Of a DNA stretch of 64,000 nt, positions 33,796 through 43,496 are shown in pieces; within the stretch, counting starts at the first letter, position 1; each line of letters opens with the position of its first letter. A model generated the notes under the pieces. That model saw nothing but the letters and a program-made list of their open reading frames with translations, searched no databases and was not told the origin of the DNA. Source of the stretch: Candidatus Poribacteria bacterium. GTDB lineage: Bacteria > Poribacteria > WGA-4E > WGA-3G. The position numbers and the translations under genes were made by a program. The stretch is from positions 99,224 through 163,223 of the forward strand of contig JAPPBX010000096.1 in the NCBI GenBank assembly GCA_026702755.1. Reading direction: 5' to 3'.

Positions 33796-34194
33796 TCACT
33801 CAATTTCTACGATCTGAATATTATTTCCGCAAGTATCATCGAAAACAGCAAAAATTGTTGTTCCTATATCAGTAGGTTCTACACTGAATTCGACTCCAAG
33901 GTTGATTAATCGCTCATATTCTTTCTGAACGTTTCCTACACTGAATTGAGTATATGGAAGCCCTGCATCAAATACAGCTTTTTGATACGTTTCGGCGGGT
34001 TTAAAATGGTTATCAGATAATGGTTCTAATAAAAGTTCAGGCCCGTCTTGTTCTTCTTTTGATACTACCGTAAGCCATCTGTCCCCATTTTCTAAGGGAA
34101 TGTCCCTCTTCTTGACAAATCCCAATTTTTCAGTATAAAACTTTAGGGCACTTTCCTGATCTTTAACGAAAATGCTGGTTACTCTAATTTTCAT
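33796..34194 (-). CDS. glyoxalase/VOC-fold protein
   Basis: A 132-residue vicinal-oxygen-chelate protein: KIRVTSIFVKDQESALKFYTEKLGFV is the standard first beta-alpha-beta module. ERLINLGVEFSVEPTDIGTTIFAVFDDTCGNNIQIVEIE is the second, ending with the Glu expected as metal ligand. It resembles the YPHP/PhnB-like VOC proteins common in soil and marine bacteria, and no substrate can be assigned. ATG 34194 is chosen (GAGGT upstream) over 34233. Single gene. Confidence 0.8.
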   Translation of the reverse strand: MKIRVTSIFVKDQESALKFYTEKLGFVKKRDIPLENGDRWLTVVSKEEQDGPELLLEPLSDNHFKPAETYQKAVFDAGLPYTQFSVGNVQKEYERLINLGVEFSVEPTDIGTTIFAVFDDTCGNNIQIVEIE

Positions 34195-34308
34195 AATGTT
34201 ATTTACCTCGAATTCGCCCGATGAAGCGAACATTTTTTACAATTTCACTTAAACTTGCTTAAATGAAAATTTTAGAATTTAATTCGGTTCTGTCCTAAAC
34301 GGCTCTTA

Positions 34309-34385
34309 CCCTTAACCATCAACGCGAAGAAACACCCAAGCAAAAACCCTCCGTTATAAATGTTAAAGCACGAGTTGATGGTTAA
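34309..34385. repeat. 77-bp palindromic-ended repeat, copy B
   Basis: Same element as 1484-1560 with two differences in the centre. It lies just downstream of the formate dehydrogenase gene end. Confidence 0.8.
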
Positions 34386-34398
34386 AACTGAAAACCCA

Positions 34399-37113
34399 CT
34401 AAAGTGGCTCCAACCGCACCGGACACACTTTTAATTCAGCCGTGTGCGTAATCGGATCATAACCAGAACCTGTCAATAGATTGACCGGCACATCTGCGAA
34501 GCTAAAACTGGCGAAAACGGTCCCACTGGGCGAACGGTTCGTCGCTTTCACTTTGATCGTGATACTCCCGCGTGCACTACTCATTTTGCACCATTCTCCA
34601 TCCGTTAAGTCCCATTTTTCGATGTCAGTGGGGTTAACTTCCAGGGATTCCTCCGATAGGAGGTAGTCGATCCCTTGTGCTCTGCCTGTCTGTGTACGGG
34701 TATGATAAGATTGCAAGCGTCTCCCCGTTGTGAGCCAGACTGGAAACTCTTCGCTGATCGTCTCAGCAGGATCCCGGTAATGCACATTGGAAAAGATACC
34801 ACGTCCGTTTGTGAACGTTTCTTCGTGTAGCCGCGGCGTGCCTGGATGTTCTTTATGCGGTACGGGCCACTGATTGTTTAAGATGTCCGTGGCACCCTTG
34901 TCAATGCGTTCCCAATCTAATCCAGCATAAATCGGTGAAAGTTGACAGAGTTCGTTAAAGATCGGTTTCGGCGTATCGAATTCAAAACCTTTAAAACCGA
35001 GGCGTTGTGCGATTTGACAAATGATCCACCAATCCGGTTTCGCTTCACCGGGTGGTGGGACTGCGGCGCGCATCCGTTGGACACGACGCTCAGTATTCGT
35101 ACAGATCCCGTCCGTTTCACCCCATGCGGTCGCGGGCAGCACCACATCGGCGAGTTCGGCAGTTTCGGTGAGGAAAATGTCAATAACCACGAGATGTTCC
35201 AACGAACGAAGCGCGTGCTCACAGTGCTCTCGATCAGGGTCTGATAGCAATGTGTTTTCACCATCAATGAGCATTGCGTGGATGCTGTCACCGCAGAGAT
35301 CCAAGGCAGTGACTTTGGTAATCCCCTTCTCTAAGTCAACCTCTCTGCCATAAGCCGCTTTGAACTTCGCCTGATACTCTGGCTCTGTAACGGCTTGGAA
35401 ACCCGGATAATTATTTGGCAGTGCGCCGCTGTCCCCTGCGCCTTGGATGTTATTCTGCCCACGCATCGGGTTGATACCTGTTCCTTCTCGTCCGACATTA
35501 CCGGTCATTAGCGCAAGGTTACACAAACTCTGGACATTCTCAACGCCACAGATATGTTCCGTGATTCCGAGTGTATAGTAGATCGCACCTCTGTTCGCAG
35601 TGCCGTACCACATCGCCGCCGTTTCAATGTCTTTCGCTGGCACACCTGTGATCGTTTCTGCCCATTCTGGTGTCCATTCGCTGATGTGTTCAAAGAAGTC
35701 ATCAAATCCTGTCGTGCGTTTGTTGATGAAATCTTCGTCAATCAACCCTTCGCGGGCGATCACGTGTGCCATACCGAGAAGCAATGCAGTGTCCGAACCG
35801 ACGCGGAGCGGTAGATAAAGATGAGACATCTCCGCCAAGCCGATGCGCCTTGGATCTGCGACGATAAGTTTCGCACCGCGGGCGACTGCCTTCTTAAGCC
35901 CCGTCGCGGCAACAGGGTGGCATTCCGTCATATTCGTGCCGATGCAGAAAATAACATCCGGCTTCTCCATGTCAACCAGCGGGTTAGACATCGCGCCACG
36001 TCCGATTGTCGCTGCCAGACCGGCAACGGTCGGGGCGTGTCAGGCACGGCTGCAATTGTCAATGTAATTCGTCCCGAACCCTGTACGGATAAACTTCTGC
36101 ATGAGATACGCCGCTTCACTGGGTGCGCGTCCAGAAGCAATCCCGTAGATGCTATGCCTCCCGTGTTCAGCATGGACGTTCCGAAACCCTTCGGCGACTC
36201 TGTCGAGTGCCTCTTCCCATGTGGTTTCGTGGAGTTCGCCATCGTCGCCACGGATGAGCGGGGTTTTCAGCCGGTCGGGATGTTGAACGAAATCGTAAGC
36301 GAACTGTCCTTTGACACAGAGCGCGCCTTGATTTGCAGGTCCGTCCATTGCGGGATGAATGCCGACGATCTTTTCGTTTTTCGTTAGCATATCAACGGAA
36401 CAGCCGACACCGCAGTAGGGACAAATGGTGCGTGTTTTCTCAAGTGTATCGTCGGTTACCTCGTTAATTGCACGGAGTGCCTTCTTGTCGGCAAGTGCGC
36501 CGGTCGGACAGGTCTGGATACATTGCCCGCAGAAGGTACAGGCAGAGTCCTTGAGAAGACCATCAAATTCGGTCGTAATCTGTGTATGGAAACCGCGGCT
36601 CATGACGTTGATCGCATGGTCACCCTCTTGTTCGGCACAGACACGGACGCACCGATAACACGAGATGCAGAGTTCGTAATCTCTGAGAATGAATGGATTG
36701 TCATCATCAGTCTTGCTCGTACCAGATGTTGTGCCTGTTATGCCCGTACTGTTAACACCGTATCTGTTGCGGAGGTCGGCGAGTTCACCAGATGCATAAC
36801 CGCGCAATGGTGACACATCGACTTCACGATTCTCACTAACCACCATTTCCAGCAGCGTCTTCCGGTATGCCTCTATTGTATCAGTTGTTGTTCGGACGAC
36901 CATCCCTGCTGTCGCTTTCGTTGTGCAGGATGCTACCGGATTTCGCGCCCCTTCTAACTCAACAATACAAAGACGACATCCACCGAAAGGCTCAAGCCTT
37001 GGGTCGTAGCAGAGCGTTGGAATCTCTTTTTGATGACGTTCTGCGATTTCAAGGATCGTTTCACCCTCGGAAAAGGCAACTTCAACACCGTCAATTTCTA
37101 TTGTGTGCGTCAT
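34399..37113 (-). CDS. fdhA: selenocysteine-containing formate dehydrogenase alpha subunit (UGA at 36042-36040)
   Basis: Oxidises formate (or reduces CO2) at a Mo/W-bis-pterin site. 904 residues including selenocysteine at position 358: the frame reads NCSRA-U-HAPTVAGL through a TGA, equivalent to the active-site RVUHGPSVAGL of E. coli FdhF. Before it: [2Fe-2S] cysteines C35, C46, C49, C63; two [4Fe-4S] clusters (C149/C152/C155/C159 and C192/C195/C198/C202); and the Mo-domain cluster C231/C234/C238/C266. After it come the pterin domains and the C-terminal VNLLTGSGYDPITHTAELK block. Start ATG 37113 has GGAG. The NuoG-like N-terminus suggests a soluble NAD- or ferredoxin-linked enzyme. No partner subunits or FdhD are nearby. 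Simple ORF calling splits it into two genes. Confidence 0.92.
36002..36033 (-). promoter_or_regulatory. SECIS element of fdhA
   Basis: Starting 6 bases after the UGA, the minus strand reads CCGACC-GTTGCC-GGTCT-GGCAGC-GACAATCGG. A 6-bp stem carries a GGTCT apical loop identical to that of the E. coli fdhF SECIS, with an outer CCGA/TCGG pairing. It directs SelB-dependent selenocysteine insertion. Confidence 0.8.
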
Positions 37114-37153
37114 GATGTATGCTCCAAACACAGATTTTCACATTTTGCAGAGC

Positions 37154-38227
37154 CTATTCTTCAGGCATCGCGGTGAAATCAGTTTGCGGTACTTCTAATG
37201 TGCCCGCGAGGATTTGCAGCCTCGCCTCTTCAATCTTTTGCTGCACTTCTTTGGGGACCTGATCCTTTAGTGCTGGGTTATAGGTCAAAGCGATTGCGCC
37301 GTCAGTTGTCATTGTGAAAACATAGAGTTTGGGTTCAAAAGTCCCTTCCTTGACAGCTGTCGCGAGTTGTACGTAGGCCCTCGGTGTAATGACGGCATTG
37401 GCAAGCACTGCACGAGGCGAGACAGCAGTTTGATCTCGGTTGGCACCGAATGCATAGACGGTCTTGCCAGCGTCTTGCGCCAAGACGACTGCTTCAAACA
37501 CACCGATTCCCGCCTCATTCGCGTTGTGAAAAATAAAGTCAACGCCTTCATTAATCTGCGCAAGTGCCAGTTTCCTTGCCTTGGCGATATTTTCCCAGTC
37601 TCCCACGTATGCGCGTTGCACGACAGCGTAGGGATTAACGCTTTTCACGCCCCCTTCAAACGCCATAAACGTGCTATTACCGGACGGAAGTTCCTGCCCA
37701 CCGATAATACCGATCTTGTCTGTTTCGGTCATCATACCGGCTATCATTCCCAAAAGATACGTAGCTTGTTCAAGCCGAAAGACGATCGGTGAGACGTTCT
37801 CGCGAATAGCCCCACTCGCTCCGGCGGACGTGATAAAGACGATTTCAGGGTAGTCTTGTGCAACCGCTATCGCTGCTTCCTGATATTCATAGCCGTGCCC
37901 GAAGATGAGGTGGTATCCTTGCATCGCATAGGCACGAAAATCCGCTTCCCAATCCGAGGGAGTTAAACTTTCAACGTAACTGACTTCCGCTCCTAATTCC
38001 GTTTCAATCGCTTTTAATCCGTCGTGTGCCAAGGCGTTCCATCCTTGATCGCTAATGGAACCTGGCAGAAGCATACCTACCTTGAACGTTTCCGATTCTG
38101 GCGCGTGGATAATTTTGCTGCTATCCTGAAGCCGCTCACAACCTAACATGAATCCGATTGCGAAAAGACACAAATGTACGGTATAGATTGCAATGCTATA
38201 TCTTGATTTGCAAGATATATGTTTCAC
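37154..38227 (-). CDS. BMP-family substrate-binding lipoprotein (copy 1)
   Basis: Periplasmic or membrane-anchored binding protein of the BMP/PnrA family, which typically captures nucleosides for ABC import. GTG 38227 is chosen because AGGGGGAG lies just upstream. The signal peptide ends in a lipobox FMLGC. VGMLLPGSISDQGWNALAHDGLKAIE, VFITSAGASGAI, ATYLLGMIAGMMTETDKIGIIGG and VDFIFHNANEAGIGVFEAV are family blocks. It has 357 residues and is closely similar to the upstream copy. fdhA begins 40 bases later on the same strand. The importer operon on the other side (40553-44439) probably supplies its membrane parts. Confidence 0.9.
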   Translation of the reverse strand: MKHISCKSRYSIAIYTVHLCLFAIGFMLGCERLQDSSKIIHAPESETFKVGMLLPGSISDQGWNALAHDGLKAIETELGAEVSYVESLTPSDWEADFRAYAMQGYHLIFGHGYEYQEAAIAVAQDYPEIVFITSAGASGAIRENVSPIVFRLEQATYLLGMIAGMMTETDKIGIIGGQELPSGNSTFMAFEGGVKSVNPYAVVQRAYVGDWENIAKARKLALAQINEGVDFIFHNANEAGIGVFEAVVLAQDAGKTVYAFGANRDQTAVSPRAVLANAVITPRAYVQLATAVKEGTFEPKLYVFTMTTDGAIALTYNPALKDQVPKEVQQKIEEARLQILAGTLEVPQTDFTAMPEE

Positions 38228-38297
38228 GCAACTCCCCCTTTGTATTTGCTGGCGCGCTGAAAAAACACGCCAACAACACACGATTTAGAAGAATATG

Positions 38298-39368
38298 TTA
38301 ATCTTTGTCGTCTTCCTTTTCGGAGAAGTCGATTTGTGGCACCTTCAACTCACCAGCGAGGATTTTGGCTTTGGCACCTTCAACAGCTTTTTGCACCGCT
38401 TCCGGTACCTTACTTTTCAATGTAGGACTATAGGTAAGTGTGATCGCTTCGTCGGTTAGCATGTTGAAGGTATAGATTTGCGGTTTAAACTTGCCTTCTT
38501 TAATGATCTTGGCGATTTGCACAAATGCGTTCGGTGTAATCACTGCGTTTGCAATCACAGTTGGAGATATATCGCTTTTATCTCGGTTTGCCCCGAAGGT
38601 GTATACCATTCTTGCCTCTTTTTGGGCGGTTTCAGATTTATTAAAAATCTCAGCGGCTTCATAGGCACCGAGTCCAGCTGCGTCAGCATTGGGAAAAATA
38701 AAGTCAACGCCTTCGCTAATCTGTGCGAGTGCGAGCTCCTTGCCTTTGCCGATGTCCTCCCAATTTCCGACGTATACCCAAGATACCTCTGCATCAGGGT
38801 TCACGCTTTTTGCACCGCCTTCAAACGCCATAAACGTGCTGTTAACAGATGGGATGTTCTGTCCGCCCATGACACCGAGTTTATTTGTGTTGGTCATCAT
38901 ACCAGCAATCATCCCTAATAGATAAGCAGCCTGCTCAACACGAAAATTAACCGGTGAAATGTTGTCGGTGATGGTGCCGCCGGAAGACGTAATGAAGATC
39001 GTCTCAGGAAAATCCGGTGCGACTGCTTTGGCGGGGTCTTGAAACTCATACCCGTGTCCGAAAACCATGCTGTACCCATCAAGGGCATAGGCACGGAATT
39101 GTTCTTCCTGATCTGTGGGGGTTCGGGTCTCAGCATGGCTGATTTCCGCACCGAGTTGTTTTTCAATTTCTTTCAGACCTTCATACGCTAAAGCGTTCCA
39201 ACCCGCATCACTAATTGACCCAGGAAGCAGCATGGCGACCTTAAATTTTTCATGTCCTTTTGCTTCAAGGTTTGTGCTACCGATTAGCATGAGTCCGATG
39301 ATGAAAAGAGACAGGTGTAATGCATAGATTGCAACGTTATTTCGTAACTTGTAAGATATTTGTATCAT
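38298..39368 (-). CDS. BMP-family substrate-binding protein (copy 2)
   Basis: A 356-residue paralogue of the gene downstream (KVAMLLPGSISDAGWNALAYEGLKEIE; VEQAAYLLGMIAGMMTNTNKLGVMGG). It has a signal peptide but no lipobox cysteine (LMLIGSTNLEA), so it is probably a soluble periplasmic version, unlike copy 1. GGGGA precedes the ATG. The pair arose by tandem duplication. Ligand is inferred from family as nucleoside or purine-like; some Poribacteria-like genomes carry many such proteins with unknown ligands. Confidence 0.88.
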   Translation of the reverse strand: MIQISYKLRNNVAIYALHLSLFIIGLMLIGSTNLEAKGHEKFKVAMLLPGSISDAGWNALAYEGLKEIEKQLGAEISHAETRTPTDQEEQFRAYALDGYSMVFGHGYEFQDPAKAVAPDFPETIFITSSGGTITDNISPVNFRVEQAAYLLGMIAGMMTNTNKLGVMGGQNIPSVNSTFMAFEGGAKSVNPDAEVSWVYVGNWEDIGKGKELALAQISEGVDFIFPNADAAGLGAYEAAEIFNKSETAQKEARMVYTFGANRDKSDISPTVIANAVITPNAFVQIAKIIKEGKFKPQIYTFNMLTDEAITLTYSPTLKSKVPEAVQKAVEGAKAKILAGELKVPQIDFSEKEDDKD

Positions 39369-39406
39369 GTCAAAATTTCCCCTTTTTTACCAAGAATATT
39401 TGAGAT

Positions 39407-39435
39407 AGTATAGCATGTTTGCACGAAAAATGCAA
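39407..39435 (-). promoter_or_regulatory. sigma-70-type promoter for the BMP gene pair
   Basis: On the minus strand TTGCAT (39435-39430), 17 bases, TATACT (39412-39407). The start is expected ~39400, about 30 bases before the ATG. Confidence 0.55.
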
Positions 39436-39579
39436 AGTGTTAATAACATTGTCTCAGGTTATTAATTTCTTCTGTAGGCGGGATCTCCAAATCCCGACTT
39501 ATCCATAGAAAATGATTGGAATCAACAAAAAGGTACTTGCTTGAATGGCTGAAAGTTGAAAATTGCTATAAATTTTCTA

Positions 39580-39608
39580 TTGACACCTCTACACAAATCA
39601 CGTATACT
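39580..39608 (+). promoter_or_regulatory. sigma-70-type promoter for the DUF6807-importer operon
   Basis: Perfect TTGACA (39580-39585), 17 bases, TATACT (39603-39608, 5 of 6). One of the best promoters in the window, it fires away from the divergent BMP promoter. Confidence 0.65.
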
Positions 39609-39688
39609 TTTTTCTGTTATTTCGAAGAAGGGATCGTAAATAATACAATTCGTGCTTTTTTATGGCGAAGAGTCCACATTAAATACAA

Positions 39689-40552
39689 ATGGAAAATATG
39701 AAAAACATGTTTGAAGTCAAAGTAAATGCGAAAACACATTTAGTTGTTCAAAGCGATACAGGGCGTTGTTTAGGTGGTGTCGGTGCTAATTTTTATCGTC
39801 CCTTCGTTTTTCCGTTCTATACGCCAGCAGGACATACCGTTGTTCAGGAGTTCGCCTTCGATCATCCGTTCCACAACGGTATTTTTGTTGGACAAGGACC
39901 CGTGCAGGTCGGCGAGAGGGAAGCAGGTTTTTGGGCATCACCGCCTCGCCGCTCTTGGACAGACAAGGTTTTTGAAAAACTGGGACGGATGGACACGCAA
40001 AAAGAGGTTGAGATTACCCCGTATACCGATGGTGTTCAGTTTGTTCAGAATGTTATCTGGCGGGATGAAAACGAAGAACCGTTAATTGACGAAATCCGCA
40101 CTGTCAATCTTTACGCGCTTGATGATGCCACAGTCTGCGATATGACGAGCGAAAAGATTGCATCCTACGGTGCTGCGACATACCCACAGACGAAGTTTGG
40201 AAGCATTGGCATGCGTGTCGAGCCGAGACTTCTGCCTGTCATGGGCGGTATTGTCCTGGCGGACAGCGGACGTAAAGGGAGCGTTGATGTCGTTCATGAA
40301 AGCGAATCGGACTATGTTGCCTATCAGAACGTGCTAACCGGACACGGACAGTTTGGTGTTTTTATGTCAATCCTTGATGAGAATATTCGGGGTCCGTGGT
40401 TTATTCGGGATTATGGGATGGCACTTTATAACCCGACTTGGACGGGTCCCGTATCAACACCAGCAGGTGAGCGTTGGAAAGTTGCGCTTCGATACGTCGC
40501 TTATGATGGCGAATTAACGGCGGGAAGAGCCGAAAAATGGTGTCTGCTGTAG
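39689..40552 (+). CDS. DUF6807 (PmoA-like) family protein
   Basis: A 287-residue soluble protein with the family pattern YTPAGHTVVQEFAFDHPFHNGIFVGQG (the His-rich DHPxHxG motif) and GARxxP-like strands ending GPWFIRDYGMALYNPTW. The family carries the label 'methane oxygenase PmoA', but this name is historical and unrelated to particulate methane monooxygenase. Members are common in Planctomycetes, Verrucomicrobia and Poribacteria near sugar catabolism genes. No activity is known to me. The stop codon abuts the ATG of the ABC ATPase gene (TAGATG), so they are translated as a unit; it may process the imported substrate. Confidence 0.75.
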   Translation: MENMKNMFEVKVNAKTHLVVQSDTGRCLGGVGANFYRPFVFPFYTPAGHTVVQEFAFDHPFHNGIFVGQGPVQVGEREAGFWASPPRRSWTDKVFEKLGRMDTQKEVEITPYTDGVQFVQNVIWRDENEEPLIDEIRTVNLYALDDATVCDMTSEKIASYGAATYPQTKFGSIGMRVEPRLLPVMGGIVLADSGRKGSVDVVHESESDYVAYQNVLTGHGQFGVFMSILDENIRGPWFIRDYGMALYNPTWTGPVSTPAGERWKVALRYVAYDGELTAGRAEKWCLL

Positions 40553-42184
40553 ATGGACAAAGAAAACATCCTTGAACTTCGGAATGTTACGAAGACCTTC
40601 GGCGATTTTGTTGCTGTTGACAGTGTTGATTTTGCGCTCCAAGCCGGTGAAATCCACGCGATTTTAGGAGAAAATGGTGCAGGGAAGTCCACGCTGATGA
40701 ATCTTATCTATGGTATTTACCAACCATCAGCGGGACGGATCTATGTTACGGATCGCGAAAACTGGCGGCACAGATTCCGAGCGAAGTCGCCGCGTGATGC
40801 GATTGCGAACGGTATTGGCATGGTGCACCAACACTTTATGTTGGTTGAAAATCTTACTGTCGCTGAGAATATCGCTTTAGCTCTTGGGCAATTAAAAGGA
40901 AAGCAGAAAGATCGGAAGGATGGATCGAAGAACGGAAGGATGGATGCTTCTCAGTCTTCCAATCTTCCACGCTTCCTGTCTTCTCTTCCATTCCGTGCTT
41001 TTTGGTTTAAGAAAGAGGATGCGATTCGTATTACTGAAGAGCTCTCGGAACGGTTCGGTTTAGCTGTAGATCCAACTGCGCTGGTCCGGACGCTTTCGGT
41101 AGGTTTGAAGCAGCGTGTAGAGATCCTTAAGGCACTTGCTGTTGATGCTCGGATTCTGATTCTCGACGAGCCGACAGCTGTCCTGAGTCCGCAAGAGGTT
41201 GAAGGCTTCTTTACAATTCTACGCAAACTCCAAGCTGATGGTCGCGCAATCATCTTCATTAGCCATAAAATGAAAGAGGTTTTGAGTATTAGTAATAGGA
41301 TTACTGTCTTGCGACGCGGCAAGAAGGTGTACCTTGGTAAAACAGGGGCACTCACTGCACGAGAACTCGCGCGGGAAATGATTGGCGAAGAAATTAGTGA
41401 GGTTGAACGTTCAGCCAGTTCGCACCTCGAAAGCGATCCACCAGATAGCGTCCTACAGCTTTCAAACTTGACGGTACTCGGCAATCGGGATGAGGTTGCG
41501 GTGTCAGATGTCTCTATGGAGACGTGTCGCGGTGAGATCGTCGGTATTGCGGGTGTAGATGGCAATGGCCAGCGCGAACTCGCTGAGGCGATTATGGGTT
41601 TACGACACAATGCATCTGGCACGATAAGCATCTTGGGTGCTAACCCGAAAGGGATAAATGCAGTACGACATCGCGGTGTCGGCTATATCCCTGAGGATAG
41701 ACAAACGACAGGTGTCATCGCAGCGTTTTCAGTTACGGAAAACCTCTTGTTAAACGTAACCCACTTAGAAAACATTGCTCAGTGGAATATCCTTAACCAG
41801 AAGAAAAAGCGTGAAACAACAGAAAACCTAATTGCTGATTATGACATCCGCCCCCCTAATCCTGATATTCCAACTTCTGCCCTCTCTGGCGGCAATCAAC
41901 AGAAAATCGTCATCGCCAGGGAAATCTCACTTCAGCCCGACCTCCTTATCGCCGTCAATCCCACACGCGGTTTAGATGTCAACGCCGCTCGCTATGTACA
42001 CGAGAATTTGTTGGCACAACGCGACGAAAAGAAGTCTGTCCTCTTAATCTCAACAGAACTGGACGAGGTACTGCTGCTGAGCGATCGACTTTATGTCATG
42101 TCGAGAGGTAAACTCATTGAAGCGACTGCAGAACGCAACAACATCGAGGCACTCGGATTATTAATGACGGGGGAAGGGTTATAA
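40553..42184 (+). CDS. dual-domain ABC ATPase of a BMP-type (nucleoside/sugar) importer
   Basis: Two fused ATPase domains like NupA/RbsA/YufO. Domain 1: Walker A GENGAGKST (39-47), signature LSVGLKQRVEILKAL, Walker B ILILDEPTAVLSP. Domain 2: degenerate Walker A AGVDGNGQREL, signature LSGGNQQKIVIAREI and LIAVNPTRGLDV. Residues ~113-153 (40889-41012), just after LTVAENIALAL, are an extra Lys/Arg/Ser-rich segment. Its DNA is a string of GGAAGGATGG and its complement TCTTCCAATCTTCC, a repeat-derived in-frame insertion absent from normal family members. It is followed by two permease genes. Energises import at the inner membrane. Confidence 0.88.
   Translation: MDKENILELRNVTKTFGDFVAVDSVDFALQAGEIHAILGENGAGKSTLMNLIYGIYQPSAGRIYVTDRENWRHRFRAKSPRDAIANGIGMVHQHFMLVENLTVAENIALALGQLKGKQKDRKDGSKNGRMDASQSSNLPRFLSSLPFRAFWFKKEDAIRITEELSERFGLAVDPTALVRTLSVGLKQRVEILKALAVDARILILDEPTAVLSPQEVEGFFTILRKLQADGRAIIFISHKMKEVLSISNRITVLRRGKKVYLGKTGALTARELAREMIGEEISEVERSASSHLESDPPDSVLQLSNLTVLGNRDEVAVSDVSMETCRGEIVGIAGVDGNGQRELAEAIMGLRHNASGTISILGANPKGINAVRHRGVGYIPEDRQTTGVIAAFSVTENLLLNVTHLENIAQWNILNQKKKRETTENLIADYDIRPPNPDIPTSALSGGNQQKIVIAREISLQPDLLIAVNPTRGLDVNAARYVHENLLAQRDEKKSVLLISTELDEVLLLSDRLYVMSRGKLIEATAERNNIEALGLLMTGEGL
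40905..41000. repeat. GGAAGGATGG/CTTCCAATCTTCC repeat inside the ATPase gene
   Basis: Left half: GATCGGAAGGATGGATCGAAG repeated as GAACGGAAGGATGGATG (two units). Right half: TCTTCCAATCTTCCACGCTT CCTG and TCTTCTCTTCCATTCCG. The halves are roughly inverted copies. Confidence 0.5.
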
Positions 42185-42308
42185 GTTATCAGTTATAAGT
42201 TAAAGAGGTTCCTTGCAGTAATTCAACGGGTCTTGGAATATTCCAGAGCAAGGTTGATTGTTCCCAAACGCCTCTTAACCAACAACTTATAACTAACAAC
42301 CGACAACC
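42184..42308. repeat. interspersed AGTTATCAGTTATAAGTT repeat block
   Basis: Inverted arms (AGTTATCAGTTATAAGTTA / CAACTTATAACTAACAACC) around AAAGAGGTTCCT...AACGCCTCTTAACC. It lies between ATPase and permease genes and ends close to the ATG at 42317, which lacks a Shine-Dalgarno sequence. Confidence 0.65.
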
Positions 42309-42316
42309 CTTAAAAC

Positions 42317-43375
42317 ATGATAGTAAAAAAAATCAATATTCACTGGTTGGCAACACCTGTTATAATTCTCGCGAGTGCGTTTGTCACAAACGCCATTATA
42401 ATGTTGCTATGTCATTATAACCCGTTAGAAGCTTACCAAGCAGCGGTGAGCGGTGCGTTCGGTAATAGTAGGAAATTGGGAGAGACATTGGTGAAGAGTA
42501 CCCCGTTTCTGATGGCAGGACTCTCGGTTGCGATGGCGTTTCGGTGTGGGATATGGAATATTGGTGCTGAAGGACAATTTTTGATAGGGGCGTTAACGGC
42601 GACCTGGTTTGGGACGAAGCTCGCTCCATTTTTCCCTCAAAACACGTGGATTGCTGTACCCATCTGCCTCTGCTTTGCCACACTCGCAGGCGGAATATGG
42701 GGACTCATCCCTGCCGTCCTTAAAGTGACACGCGGTGTCAATGAAGTTATTAGTACGATTATGTTGAACTACGTCGCTCTCCATCTGGTGAGTCTGATGA
42801 TAGATGGGGGTCCATTGCAGGAAACAGCGCAACGCGGTCCGCAGAGCGATCGGATCGTCGAGTGGATGTTTCTCCCACGGCTTATCCCACCGCATCGAGT
42901 TCACTTGGGTATTATCATCGCTGTAATATTGGCGATTATTCTCACGTTCGTTCTCTTTCGGACGGCGTTTGGGTACCAACTCCGCGCAGTCGGAGAGGGT
43001 GCTGCTGCAGCGGAAGCAGCGGGGATTTCGATTGTACAAAACACGCTCCGGGTCTTTTTTATCAGTGGTGCACTTGCAGGACTTGGTGGAGCGATTGAAC
43101 TAACTGCGCTGACCCGTCGACTTTTTCTCAACTTTTCGCCCGGATACGGTTACACAGCAATTGCTGTTGCGCTGTTAGCGAAGTTGAATCCATTGGTGAC
43201 GGTTGCTGCTGCCCTCCTGTTTGGCGCGCTGACAACCGGTTCGTATAGCATGCAACGCGAAGTGGGTATCTCTGACAAAGTAACGTTCATAATGCAAGCA
43301 ACAATTCTGCTTTTCGTTATTGGTTATGGTTCTATCCAACTTTTCCGTAAGCGTGCGACTGCACAGGAACAGTAG
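42317..43375 (+). CDS. BMP-type ABC importer permease 1
   Basis: Inner-membrane permease of the BPD_transp_2 family (NupB/YufP/TmpB-like). About eight or more hydrophobic segments; the family block is EAAAAEAAGISIVQNTLRVFFISGALAGLGGAIELTALT, with the AVGEGAAAA/AG loop that contacts the ATPase. Also typical: GIWNIGAEGQFLIGALTA. It has 352 residues. Pairs with the next gene. A repeat block separates it from the ATPase gene. Confidence 0.9.
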   Translation: MIVKKINIHWLATPVIILASAFVTNAIIMLLCHYNPLEAYQAAVSGAFGNSRKLGETLVKSTPFLMAGLSVAMAFRCGIWNIGAEGQFLIGALTATWFGTKLAPFFPQNTWIAVPICLCFATLAGGIWGLIPAVLKVTRGVNEVISTIMLNYVALHLVSLMIDGGPLQETAQRGPQSDRIVEWMFLPRLIPPHRVHLGIIIAVILAIILTFVLFRTAFGYQLRAVGEGAAAAEAAGISIVQNTLRVFFISGALAGLGGAIELTALTRRLFLNFSPGYGYTAIAVALLAKLNPLVTVAAALLFGALTTGSYSMQREVGISDKVTFIMQATILLFVIGYGSIQLFRKRATAQEQ

Positions 43376-43377
43376 AG

Positions 43378-43496
43378 GGAATAGTTATCAGTTTGCCTCA
43401 CAGTGAGAGTTACAAGAGGGTTCTGTTAAACGAAAACCTCTTAACTGAAAACTGAAAGGTTTTCTGAAAGAAAACCGTACTGAAAACTGACAACCC
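43378..43496. repeat. interspersed AGTTATCAGT repeat block with GAAAGGTTTTCTG hairpin
   Basis: AGTTATCAGTTTGCC... then AACCTCTTAACTGAAAACTG, GAAAGGTTTTCTGAAAGAAAACC and ACTGAAAACTGACAACC. It ends a few bases before the ATG at 43507. Confidence 0.65.

Noticed and set aside
39689..40552. DUF6807 'PmoA' protein as evidence for methane oxidation
   Set aside because: The family name is historical; the protein is soluble, lacks the membrane helices of PmoA, and no pmoB or pmoC is present.
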